Below, piece by piece: positions 33,101-45,100 of a stretch of 64,000 nucleotides of DNA. The notes beneath the pieces are model-generated. The model saw nothing but the letters and a program-made list of their open reading frames with translations. It made no database searches and was not told the origin of the DNA. The DNA is from Theropithecus gelada. Taxonomy: Eukaryota; Chordata; Mammalia; Primates; Cercopithecidae. Each line of letters opens with the position of its first letter. The first letter of the stretch is position 1. The translations under genes were made by a program, and so were the position numbers. Location: contig NC_037668.1 of NCBI RefSeq assembly GCF_003255815.1, positions 16,889,611-16,953,610 on the forward strand. The letters are read 5' to 3'.

Positions 33101-36100
33101 TTTGAATGTTAGGAGAATAATGTTCAAAGTTGGTTGCTTTCATCTGTTTTAACTCCCAATTTTATTTTTCTTTGAACAGGTGGTGCTAGAAAAGCCAAAT
33201 GGCTTTAGTCAGAGTCCCACGGCCCTGTACAGCAGCCCACCTGAGGTGGGTAACAGAGGACACATCGGTGGCTCTGCTTAGCCAGGGGCAGGATTGCCTC
33301 CTCCCCATCCTTTTGTTTATTGCTTTCTCTCTCTCTCTCATTAAATACAAGAGTAGTAGTTGACATAAAAATTCAAACAACAGAGAAATATAAAGAGTGG
33401 AAATTCTCCTTCCCCAATCTCACTCCTTACAAGTATCCACTGTTAACAGATTGAAGTGGGTGGATCTTTCTAGGGCAGTGCTTGTCAGCCTCAGCTGCTC
33501 ATTGGAATGGCCTTGCAAGCTTTAAAGGATATGATGCCTGGGTCCCATCCCTAGAGCTTGTCATTTCATTGTTCCAATAGGTGGCCTGGGCATCAGGACT
33601 TTTAAGAGCTCTTCAGGTGATACTAATGTTTAGCTAAAGTTGAGTGCCAGTATTCTAGAATATTTTTATATACATAGACAACCATATTTAAATATCATGT
33701 GTATGTTATATACATACCATATATACATGATAAATATATGTATATAATATATATGTGCTTTTCTCAACTATAGGATGGTAAATACATTTTTCTTTGCTTG
33801 CTCTTTTTTTTTTAAACTAAAGAGTATATTATAACCTTCTTTCCATGTCAGTACATAATAGATCTACCTCATTCTTTTGAATAACTACATAGTATTTCCT
33901 TCCATGGCTGTACTTGATCGATTGACTGATTGACTGACAGAGTCTTACTCTGTCAGCCAGGATGCAGTGCAGTGGTGTGATCTCAGCTCACTGCAACCTC
34001 CGCCTCCTGGGTTCAAGCAATTCTCGTGCCTCAGCCTCCTGAGTAGCTGGGACTACAGGCATGAGCCACCACGCCTGGCTAATGTTTGTATTTTTAGTAG
34101 AGATGGGGTTTCACCATGTTGGCCAAGCTGGTCTCGAACTCCTGACCTCAGGTGATCCACCCACCTCGGCCTCCCAAAGTGTTAGGATTACAGGCATGAA
34201 CCACTGCACCCGGCCACCATGACTGTATTTTTAAAAAGTGTGTTATTATGGTTTTTTGTGATTATATAATACAAAACATTCATACTGTAGAAAATTTGGA
34301 AAATTCAGAAACACAGAAAAGTGAAAGAAGAAAAAAATGTCACTTGTAATCTACTCAGAGAAAAACCACAGTGAAATTTCATCTTTCCCTGAATGCAAAT
34401 ATATATTTATAATATTCACATTGTACAGTATGTGGCATGTCTTTATAATTGTTTTTTTTTTTGTTTCTTTAGTTGGGTATGTTTTGGCATTCGGTGTTTT
34501 TGGCCCTCAGGTATAGGTTGAATCAGACCCACCCATTAATTCATGGCACATCGTCCTCGTGGGTCCTGTCAAGTCCTCTCACTGGTTTTAGTTTTAGTTT
34601 TTTGGTTTTTTTGCCTCTCCACCTCCTGCAAGAGGCACTCACTCTAATGAATTCAATATATGGCTTTAAATATGTCTGTAAAAAGTTTCAATATACGTGA
34701 TGAACTTGTGCTATATCTTCTTCAAGCAGTCCTCCCACCTCAGCCTACCCAGTAGCTTGTTCTTATTTTCCCTGGTACCATGTTTTTTAGGATCTATCTA
34801 AATTGCTGTATTAAAATCTAGTTCATTGCTTCTGCCTCTACATGTAGTTTTATAACTTACTTTTTTGCTTCATATTATATCACATGATGAAATAATATTT
34901 TCATGAAAGTTTTCCATGCCATTAAACAGCCTTATGAGAACACTCTTTGAAATAAGTGCATAATAGTTGTGTTCCAGGAGCCTTTTAAAACATTTTCACC
35001 TGCCCATTGGCTCAGGTGAGGATTTAGGGAAATTGACTGGATAACTTATGACATCTAGATTTGGAATGCTGTGATTCTTAACCACTTGCTTTAGATGTGA
35101 AGCTTGGACTTTCTCCTTCTTTTGAATCACCATATTTGGCAAATACATTGTTGGCAACAAATTACAATAACACCTGGTAATATCTGTTTGGCCTCTTTCT
35201 TCTCACAAGCTCAAAGCTGTACCGGATGTTATCTTACCTAGTTTTGAGGCAGCCTGTAAGGCAGGGTGTGGTAGGGAGTGTACTTACTGCCTCACAGATA
35301 AAGAAATGAAGGCCCACAGGACTTCATTTCTTCATTGTCACCCACAGGATGATAATGCAGAGACTGGGACCCTGTCTCCCTCCTCCCAGCCGAGAGCTCT
35401 GAGCTCTGGTTTGAAGGCGTTGCTGCTTCCCACTGTGCAAGATTGGGAGAGATTTTTCTGTCAAACTCACAGGGAGTTTGTAATCGAAGTGTCTGGTGCC
35501 TGTGCAGCAGAGACGGGGGCGAGACCCTACGTGTTAGCTCATCCCTAACCACCAGCCCACGGTTGGGTGTGTCTGGGAGAGACTGAGCAGTTACCTCGAT
35601 GAGACACCGTTTTCCACATCGAATCAGATTCCTGGACTCATTGCATGCTTTCGCCATAAACCTGTCCATCCATCAGTAACCCTTTATATGCTGCTCTCCG
35701 TGCCAAAAGCTGAGAATGGTAAAGGATGTGCTTTTGGACCATTCCCTTTGTGATGGGTGCGACATAGTCCCTGTCCTGTGGGAACTGTAGTCCGAAGGGG
35801 AACATGGTCTCTGCTCTCAGAGAGTTGTAGGCGGATAGAGGGAAATAGGACACACACCTAGAGACAGCAGCCACATAGTCGCCAAGAAATCAATCAGTGG
35901 ATACATAAGTGAAATACTGCTGAGCATGTCCTAAAATAATTGGGTGTTTTGAGGCTAGCAGGGTTCTTTAGGGTATGAAAGGACAATGTTACATTGAACA
36001 ACTCAGAATTCCTGGCTGCCTAAGGTAACTCTCCCCTTGTGTGACGACAGTTCTTTTGTGAGGGTGGTCTGGACGAGATGGTCCAAACCAGTGTGTGCCT

Positions 36101-39100
36101 GGGAGGGGACTTTTATTACTGAGTCAGAAACTTGATGGCTTCCTCTTCCCTTCCTTGCTCTGGCTGTAGGTGGACACCTGTATAAATGAGGATGTTGAGA
36201 GCTTGAGGAAGACTGTGCAGGACTTACTGGCCAAGCTTCAGGAGGCCGAGCGGCAACACCAGTCAGACCGTGTAGCTTTTGAGGTGAGATTTGGGATTTG
36301 GGGAGAAGGTACCCTAAGGGATGGGCTACTGAACACAGGTGCCAGTGATGTCTCAGCTTGGACTTCCTGTCTCTCTGGCTGAGTGCCACAAACTGGAAAA
36401 CAAGACTGTGAAGCCTGGAACGCTTGTCTGCTTCTCCCTCTCCTGGACGTTTATACTGTTTACTGTCCAAGGCCGGCCCATAGTTCAAAGGTCAGCTTGG
36501 GATTCTCTGTTCTGATGAATTTGAGGGTGGTGCCCATCTGGGGCAGCCAGTGATTCAGAAGTCATTTCTGTCTGTGTTGTGGTAAGAATCCCTGGGCTCT
36601 TGAGACTCTGTGCAGGCAAGGACTGCTGTTGGCATGTCACCCCCGCGTCCCTAGTGTCTGGCGCAATACCTGGTATTAGATAGGTGCTTCATAAACGTGG
36701 ACTGGATGAGTGACTAAATCTGTGTTGTTGTAGAAAGAACTGCACCCATCGAGTTGGAGGATTTGGGCTCTAGACTCAGCTTTGCAGAGCTTTGTGGTCT
36801 AGAATGAGTATCTTTTTTTCACTCTGCCACCAAGCTGGAGTGCAGTGGCACAATCTTGGCTCACCGCAAGTTTCGCCTCCCAGGTTCAAGCGATTCTCCT
36901 GCCTCAGCCTCCCAAGTAGCTGGGATTACAGGCACGTGCCACCATGCCCAGCTAATTTTTGTGTTTTTATTAGAGACGGGGTTTCACCATGTTGGGCAGG
37001 CTGGTCTCGATCTCCTGACCTTGTGATCCACCTGCCTCAGCCTCCCAAAGTGCTGGGATTACAGGCGTGAGCCACCGCGCCCGGCCTGGAATGAGTATAT
37101 TAATTACTGTTATAGTACAGAAGTCTATAAATGGAGAGAAAGCCCCCTACTATATGTGAGGTCTTCCATGTTTTCTAGAAAATTCTTTGAGTATAAAACA
37201 AGGTACATGGGCAGTTTCCTTCCTCCCTTCCTCCCTTCCCTTCCCTTCCCTTCCCTTCCCTTCCCTTCCCTTCCCTCCCCTCCCCTCCCCTCCCCTCCCT
37301 TCCCTTCCTTTCCTTTCCTTTCTTGACAGGGTCCCACTCTGTTGCCAGGCTTGAGTGCAGTGGCACAATCTTGGCTCAATGCAACCTCCACCTCCCAGAC
37401 TCAAGCCATCTCCCACCTCAGCCTCCTGAGTAGTTGGGACAACAGGTGCACACCACCATGCTTGTCTAATTTTTGTGTCTTTTGTAGAGACAGGGTCTTG
37501 TCATGTTGTCCAGGCTGGTCTCAAACTCCTAGGCTCAAGCAGTCTGCGTGCCTCGGCCTCTCAAAGTGTGGGGATTACAGGCATGAGCCACCACACCTGG
37601 CCCATGGGCAGTTTTCCAACTGCTCTGTGTGAGGTTAACCATTTGTTACCTGCTTTTGTTCTTCCACAAGTAACATATTCTTTGTGTCATAAATATGTTT
37701 TGATAGGGTTATATCCTGCGTAGGCATGCTGGGAGCTGGTAAAAAGAGAAACGCCAGCCTGAAGTCTTCATTTTCATGGAACTGAGGAGGAGAATTTTTG
37801 AGAGGAGGCTTGGGGGTGAGGAGGAAGGGCGCCAAGGATGATAAACTGTGTTAGCCAAAGTCTTATTAGAACAAGTAGTTTAACCTCTCTGAGCATCTGT
37901 TTCAACTTTTGGAAAAAGGGTTAATGAAATACACCTTACAAGTTTGTTGTGTAGATCGAGTGAGGTAATATATGTGAGGGCACTTGATTATTCTGAAGGG
38001 TTTTAGAAATATAAAATTGTCTATATTTTTCTTAGCAATCAGTTTAACAAGGAGATTTTCCTATTGTAAATAGCTTGGACTTAGGGTAATATTAAAATTA
38101 GTTTGTCATCTCAGAACAAAGGAGCTGTGTGGTGAAGGGGTATGTTGCATCTATTTCAGATTCCACAATTTGTATAATTTAGTTGGTGATATATCAGTTG
38201 GTGACCAGCTGTTTCCTACCTTTTCCAAACAAAACGGGAGGAAAGTAAGGTTGAGGCTCTAGCACTGACCAGGTTGTGAATTTTGGAAAAAAAGAATTCT
38301 GCATTGAGAGGCATTATGAAGTTGTGGAAATTAACAGAAATACTTGCTGGTTTTAATCACACATGGAGGAGTCTGCTGCTCTGGATTTCAGAGCCTGAGC
38401 AAAAGTACCCTGACAGCTGTAGCCCACTGTCCAGAATTTAGAAGGGTTTATTTTTCTTAACCCCATAGTATGCAGCACCACCTGCAGTAGGAGATGCTTC
38501 TTGCTGGGCGCTGTGGCTCACACCTGTAATCCCTCAGGAGGCTGAGGCAGGAGGATCCTTGAGCCCAGGAGTTTGAGACCAGCCTGGCCAACATAGATCT
38601 CATCTCTACAAAAATAAAAAAATTAGCCCGGTGTGGTGGAGCAAGCCTGTGGCTCCAGCTACTTGGAAGGCTGAGGTGGGAGGATCTTTGGAGCCCAGGA
38701 GGTGGAGGCTGTGGTGAGCTATGATTACGCCACTGCATTCTCGCCTGGGCAACAGATTGAGACCTTGTCTAAAAAATAATATAATACATGAGTAATTTTT
38801 TTTTGAAAAAGGAGATGCTCCTTGGGTCATTCCCACTGTTGGGCTAGGTTGGCAACCTTTTTATAATTAAGAGGTTCCCTTGGGGGCAGGGTTGGCTGGA
38901 GCTACGGAGTCAAATGTGGAAGGGGAGTCTGTATTTTTTTTTTAACCTTTTGCTCCGACAGTGGGGTGCAAGAATCGGACCATGGCCTTGTTAACACTGT
39001 GCTTGAGCTCACATCAACCTTGGTGCAGTGTTTATTTACATACAGAAATGAAAGGCCTTACTTTTAAGTTCCTGCCTATGGGGATGGCCTGTTTCAGGTT

Positions 39101-42100
39101 AATATGGGTCATTTGAAGGCTTGTCTCAGTCTCTCCTAGTGAATTGGACTCCCTGGTCTAGTTTTCTGAACCTCGGGGTAGGAAGGGCAAGATGATCAAT
39201 TACCATGAAAATAACTTGCCATTAAGCACGGGTTTCCTGTTCTACTGGCTGCTTGCTGTCAAGAAGGATTTGCAGTGAGAGTGAGTTTGCTCTGGACAGG
39301 GCTGGTGTGTAGCATAGACACATCCCATCACACATCACCCTGTGCTGTACTTTCTCCTCCCCAGTTCTGACCTTGGGAAGGGCCGGACAAACTGGCTGCT
39401 GATGTTCTGTTTTCCCAGGGCTGGCTAAGCTAGGCTTTCCAGAAGTTACCTGGATTCTTTTTTAATAAATGATGAGCAGTCAGTGTGAGGTACCTGGGAA
39501 GCACTGAAATGGATGGTGAAGTATCTGGGTCCTAGCACTGGCTGTCATTCACTAGCTGGGTAACCTTGAATAGGTCAGTTGACCTTTACTTGTTAAAGGA
39601 GAGGGTTGGATTAGATGAACATCAGTTCCACTCATGATTTTATTGAGTAGTTACTGCATACGAGGTACTGTGGGGGCTCTAGAAGTGTAATGGTGCTCAG
39701 TCTGTGCCATCAGGACACTGAGAGTCTACTTCAGGGTGCACACAGTGACTGGGCAAAATCTGTTCACTGCTATGAGAGGGAAGGCTGTGTGTTCCTTGTG
39801 TGTCCTCTCCCTGGGCACACGAAGGAGAGGCTCCTCCCCCAGGCTCTCTGGAAGAAGGGTCATCTAAGTGAGACCTGGAAGATGAGTAGGAGTTGGAAAG
39901 ACATAAGGTGGAAGAAAGGAGGCAAGTTCTTTGCTTTTTCATTCTAACATTCTGCTTCTGTCCTCTCTCAATTGGTTTCTCATCTCTGATAAAAGACAGA
40001 TTTGTCTGGTCACGGTGGCTCACGCCTGTAATCCCATCACTTTGGGAGGCCAAAACGGGCAGATCACCTGAGGTCAGGAATTCGAGACCAGCCTGACCAA
40101 CATGGAGAAACCTCGTCTCTACTAAAAATACAAAATTAGCTGGGTGTGGTGGTGCATGCCTGTAATCCCAGCTACTTGGGAGGCTGAGGCAGGAGAATCA
40201 CTTGAACCCGGGAGGCAGAGGTTGTAGTGAGCCGAGATCGCGCCATTGTACCCCAGCCTGGGCAACAAGAGTGAAACTCTGTCTCAATAAATAAATAAAT
40301 AAATAAATAAGACGAATTCGGCCGGGCGCGGTGGCTCAAGCCTGTAATCCCAGCACTTTGGGAGGCCGAGACGGGCGGATCACAAGGTCAGGAGATCAAG
40401 ACCATCCTGGCTAACACGGTGAAACCCCGTCTCTACTAAAAATACAAAAAAATTAGCCGGGCGTGGTAGCGGGCGCCTGTAGTCCCAGCTACTCGGGAGG
40501 CTGAGGCAGGAGAATGGCGTGAACCCAGGAGGCGGAGCTTGTAGTGAGCCTAGATCGCGCCACTGCACTCCAGCCTGGGCGACAGAGCAAAGACTCTGTC
40601 TCAAAAAAAAAAAAAAAAAAAAAAGAGAGAGAAAGTCTTAGTNGAGGCAGGAGAATGGCGTGAACCCAGGAGGCGGAGCTTGTAGTGAGCCTAGATCGCG
40701 CCACTGCACTCCAGCCTGGGCGACAGAGCAAAGACTCTGTCTCAAAAAAAAAAAAAAAAAAAAAAGACGAATTCTTCCTGATGCTTAGTAGCCCTTCCAG
40801 GTGCCATTTTGGCTGTCGTGTGTGGGCTCTATTGCTGGAAGTGAGGTTGGGAGGTGTTGAGGAGACAGAAGGAAGGAGCTGGAGGTATCCTCCCTGGGAT
40901 TATTTGCTTTTGGATTTGTAGGAAAGCCACAACATTGGGTTAAGCTTGGGTGGTGGTGGAGGGTTCATGGGGATGTTGAAGGAGTCACCTATCTGAAAAG
41001 TGGTGCTTGTGGGTTCCAGGTGTCACTTTAAAGTGGACCTCAATCAACTGTGAGCCAGTTAACCCTGGAAATAGACTTATACTGCTGGAGTGCTGAGGTG
41101 GTCCTGCACAGCGAAGGGGAGGTGGTGGTGTGCCCATCAGTGTCATCAGCTTTCTCCTGTCATGGCTCCAGAGCCACCCAGGTTCCTGGGTTCTTTTCTA
41201 AGGTTTTTTTCCATGTTTGTTCTTTTTTACACACCATTTAACATATTTCTGTCCCGTGTTTTAGGTCACACTCAGCCGGTACCAGAGAGAAGCAGAACAG
41301 AGTAATGTGGCCCTTCAGAGAGAGGAGGACAGAGTGGAGCAGAAAGAGGCAGAAGTTGGAGAGCTGCAGAGGCGCTTACTAGGGATGGAGACGGTAATTG
41401 GGGGATCTTGGTTGTCATTGCCTGGACTCCTGGGCTGGAAGGGGCCTGTGGGTGGATTGAAACGGTTGCCAAGACCCTTCTTTTCCAAGCGTCTCCAGAA
41501 AAGCACACTTCACAGCTTCCTTCGGCAGATCCCTTCAAATATCTTTTAGCCTTCAAGGAATTAACCTCCCCGTAACTAGCGTTGATCCTATTTCCACATT
41601 AGTTTCCTGTACAGATGCCCCTTTTGAAGTCCTGGTTTCTCAGGGACTGGCAACCATAGTTGGCGAGTGGGCCTGCATGATGCAGGGCTGGGTTCTGCCT
41701 CAGGGCAGCTGGGTGAGGCTGAGTGAGAGTGGGAAGGGTTCTCCTCGTCAAGGGAGGGCGCCCCATCAAACCAGCTCATCTTGCTGCTCTTTGGCAGCTG
41801 TCCAGGCCCAGCAGGGGCTAAGTCCCAGCCTGGCACCCATCTCACCCCAAACACAGAGACTGTTGCCATCTTCTCATCCTAGATTTTCTTTTGTGGCCCA
41901 CCCAGGAGCATCAGGCCTTACTGGCGAAAGTCAGGGAAGGGGAGGTGGCCCTAGAGGAACTTCGGAGCAACAATGCTGACTGCCAAGCAGAACGAGAAAA
42001 GTAAGGGCTTGGCTCTTGTGCACGGTGAAGTTGGGTTGCAGGGAGGGGAGGGCGGGCCATGCAGCCTGTCGCTCCTGTGGTGGCCTGGTCTGGGGAGGAA

Positions 42101-45100
42101 GCTGGTGCTGATGTCAGATCTTCCAGCTCTGACTCACCATGAGCTTGCTCAGGGTGGAGCCCCACCCAAGAGATACCATTTGGGAGGCCGCCATCTCCAG
42201 GGAGTTCATTTTCCATGGGGTAATAACCTAAAGAAAAGGCTTTCACAGTTTTAGAGCCAAGGGCAAGCAAAAGCTGGTGGAGCATCTGCTGTTGCTGTGT
42301 GTCATTCCACAGATTAGTGCGGTGGATATGTTATGCCTTCGTTTCCTCCCCGCTGAAACAAAAACTGACTGTAAACTGTTTGAGGGTAGAATTGATTAAC
42401 AGTCATGCTGATGAAAAATGGAATGAGCTGTCGGGCGCGGTGGCTCAAGCCTGTAATCCCAGCACTTTGGGAGGCCGAGACGGGCGGATCACAAGGTCAG
42501 GAGATCGAGACCATCCTGGCAAACACGGTGAAACCCCGTCTCTACTAAAAAATACAAAAAACTAGCCGGGCGAGGTGGCGGGCGCCTGTAGTCCCAGCTA
42601 CTCGGGAGGCTGAGGCAGGAGAATGGCGTGAACCCGGGAGGCGGAGCTTGCAGTGAGCTGAGATCCGGCCACTGCACTCCAGCCTGGGCGACAGAGCGAG
42701 ACTCCGTCTCAAAAAAAAAAAAAAAAAAAAGAAAAAAGAAAAATGGAATGAGCAGCTTCATGAGGAGATACTGAACTTCCTGTTACTTGAAGCAATGCAG
42801 ATAGAAACTGAGAACCACCTGTCAGCAGAGTCCCATAGGTGATCACTGAGATCCTTTCTACTTCCAAGGTGAGGGGGTTTTGCAAATTCTCTCTGATCAG
42901 AGGAAATCAGAGGCCCCGGACAACCAATGAAACCTACAGAGCAAAGATTGTGCCTTCTAGATCTTCAGGAATTTGAAAATTATGCTGTTGGCAATTAATA
43001 AATAAGACCTCAAATGGTAAATCACATTTAACATCAGCATATTTGGTTTGATCTTCATTGTATAAGGTGGACCTTTTTTAGTTCAACAAGACATTATCTG
43101 AAGGGCCTTTTAAGGAATTCCAAGAAGAACAGACACAATTCTTGCCCTTTAGGGCCCCTCAGTCTTCTGGAAGCATTTTCTCTCCTTTAGAATAACCTAG
43201 ATATGACCTTCCTGGCATGTCATACACACGTCATATTGTAGCCTCCTTTCTGACTGGACTTTGTATCAGAATTAATGTCAGAATTAATCAGCACTCCTTC
43301 CTCGGTGGGTAGGTGCGCATGGGCAGAGCAAGAGAGACAAAAGGGCTAGATAATCAGAAGCCAGGGCTTGGGAATGGCAGTGACAGCTGTGTCAAGTACG
43401 TGCTGATTTCTACATAAAAGGAGACTGAGAAGTAGGGCATTGGAGAGCTGAAAGTGGAAATTTAGAATGCTTGGAGTTTAGGAAGGATAAGGGGTAGCTC
43501 AGGTTGCATGGTACCCCAAGCAGCATGCATTTGTCAGCTTCCTCAGGCAGAACTGGGGAGTGATGGATTCTTCAGGGGCCCAAACCCTGATACTCTCCCA
43601 AGTAACCTAAAAGAAGACTGTTCCTCTACTCATAACGCTTCTTACACCAAATATATGGGTTTTCCATACCAAGCACTTCTCCAACTCTCAGTTGATACCA
43701 GCTGGGTACCCTATACTTTAATTCAATTCTGAGATAACCCAGAGTTAGTGCACAGCCACAGGTTAAGGGCCAGTCCCGCAAGACTGCCCCTACTTCAGAT
43801 GCCAGTCACAAGTGGTGGGGTCTAGGGTACCTACACTTCTGTCCAACTTGGCTATAAATTAGGGGTTCCCATATCCTCTTTTCAGGTTTGATAACTTGCT
43901 GTAATGGGTTTGCTGTCGTAGAACTCAGGGAAACATTTTCCTTATTTATTTATTTGTTTTTTTGAGACCAAGTCTCACTCTGTTGCCCAGGCTGGAATGC
44001 AGTGGTGCAATCTCAGCTCACTGCAACCTCCGCCTCCCGGGTTCAGGCAATTCTCCGGCCTCAGCCTCCTGAGTAGCTAGGACTACAGGCATGTGCCACC
44101 ACGCCTGGATAATTTTTTGTATTTTTAGTAGAGATGGAGTTTCACCATGTTGGCCAGGCTGGTCTTGAACTCCTGACCTCAGGCAGTCTGCCCGCCTTGG
44201 CTTCCCAAAGTCCTGGGATTACAAGCGTGAGCCACCATGCCTGGCCTACTTAGTTTTTAATTTAAAAAATTTTTCATTGAGACAGGGTCTTGCCATGTTG
44301 CCTAGGCTGGTCTCGAACTCCTGGGCTCAAGCAGTCCTCCCACCTCACCTTCCCAGAGTGCTGGGATTATATTCGTGAGCCACTGCACCTGGCCAACATT
44401 TCACTTATTATTACGGGTTATGATAAAGGATTCAAATGAACAGACAGATGAGGTACATAGGGCAAGGTCAGCATGTGGATGCATTAACCAAGCTGGAAGC
44501 TCTGAACCCCTTTGTTTTGGGTTCTTACGGGGAGGTTCATCACATAGGCATGATTGATTAAATTATTGGCCACTGGTGATTAGTCTAGTCTCTATCTCCT
44601 ATCCCTGTCCCTTTCCCAGACGTTAGCGGGAATTATGGGGCTGAAAGTTTCAACCCTTTAATCATGCCTTGGTCTTTTGACTAGCCCTGTCCTGAAGCTG
44701 TCTAGGGACCCCAGCCACCAGTCATCATTAGCATACAGAAAGACACTCGTCAGTCTTGGAGATTCCAAGGCTCAGGAACCAGGGAATGTGACCAAATATT
44801 ATAACAAAACATAGGAGCTGTATGGCAGGAACCGGGACAGAGACCCATTATATATTTCTCATTATTTTACACTGCCTTTTAGGGGATCTTGGCTCAGTCT
44901 GCTTAGAAGATGCAAAGGAAGCAACAGTGGTTTGGGAATCAGGAGACCTAGAAACAAAATTGCGTAAAGGGGCTTTAAGGAGCAATCCTGGCCGGGCGCG
45001 GTGGCTCAAGCCTGTAATCCCAGCACTTTGGGAGGCTGAGACGGGCGGATCACGAGGTCAGGAGATCAAGACCATCCTGGCTAACCTGGTGAAACCCCGT

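Noticed and set aside
36003..36488. 161-codon minus-strand ORF over TUFT1 exon 7
   Set aside because: Shadow of intron and exon sequence on the opposite strand; the real frame is the spliced plus-strand exon.
37125..37416. Lys/Glu/Gly-rich minus-strand ORFs
   Set aside because: Translation of the pyrimidine microsatellite and Alu tail.
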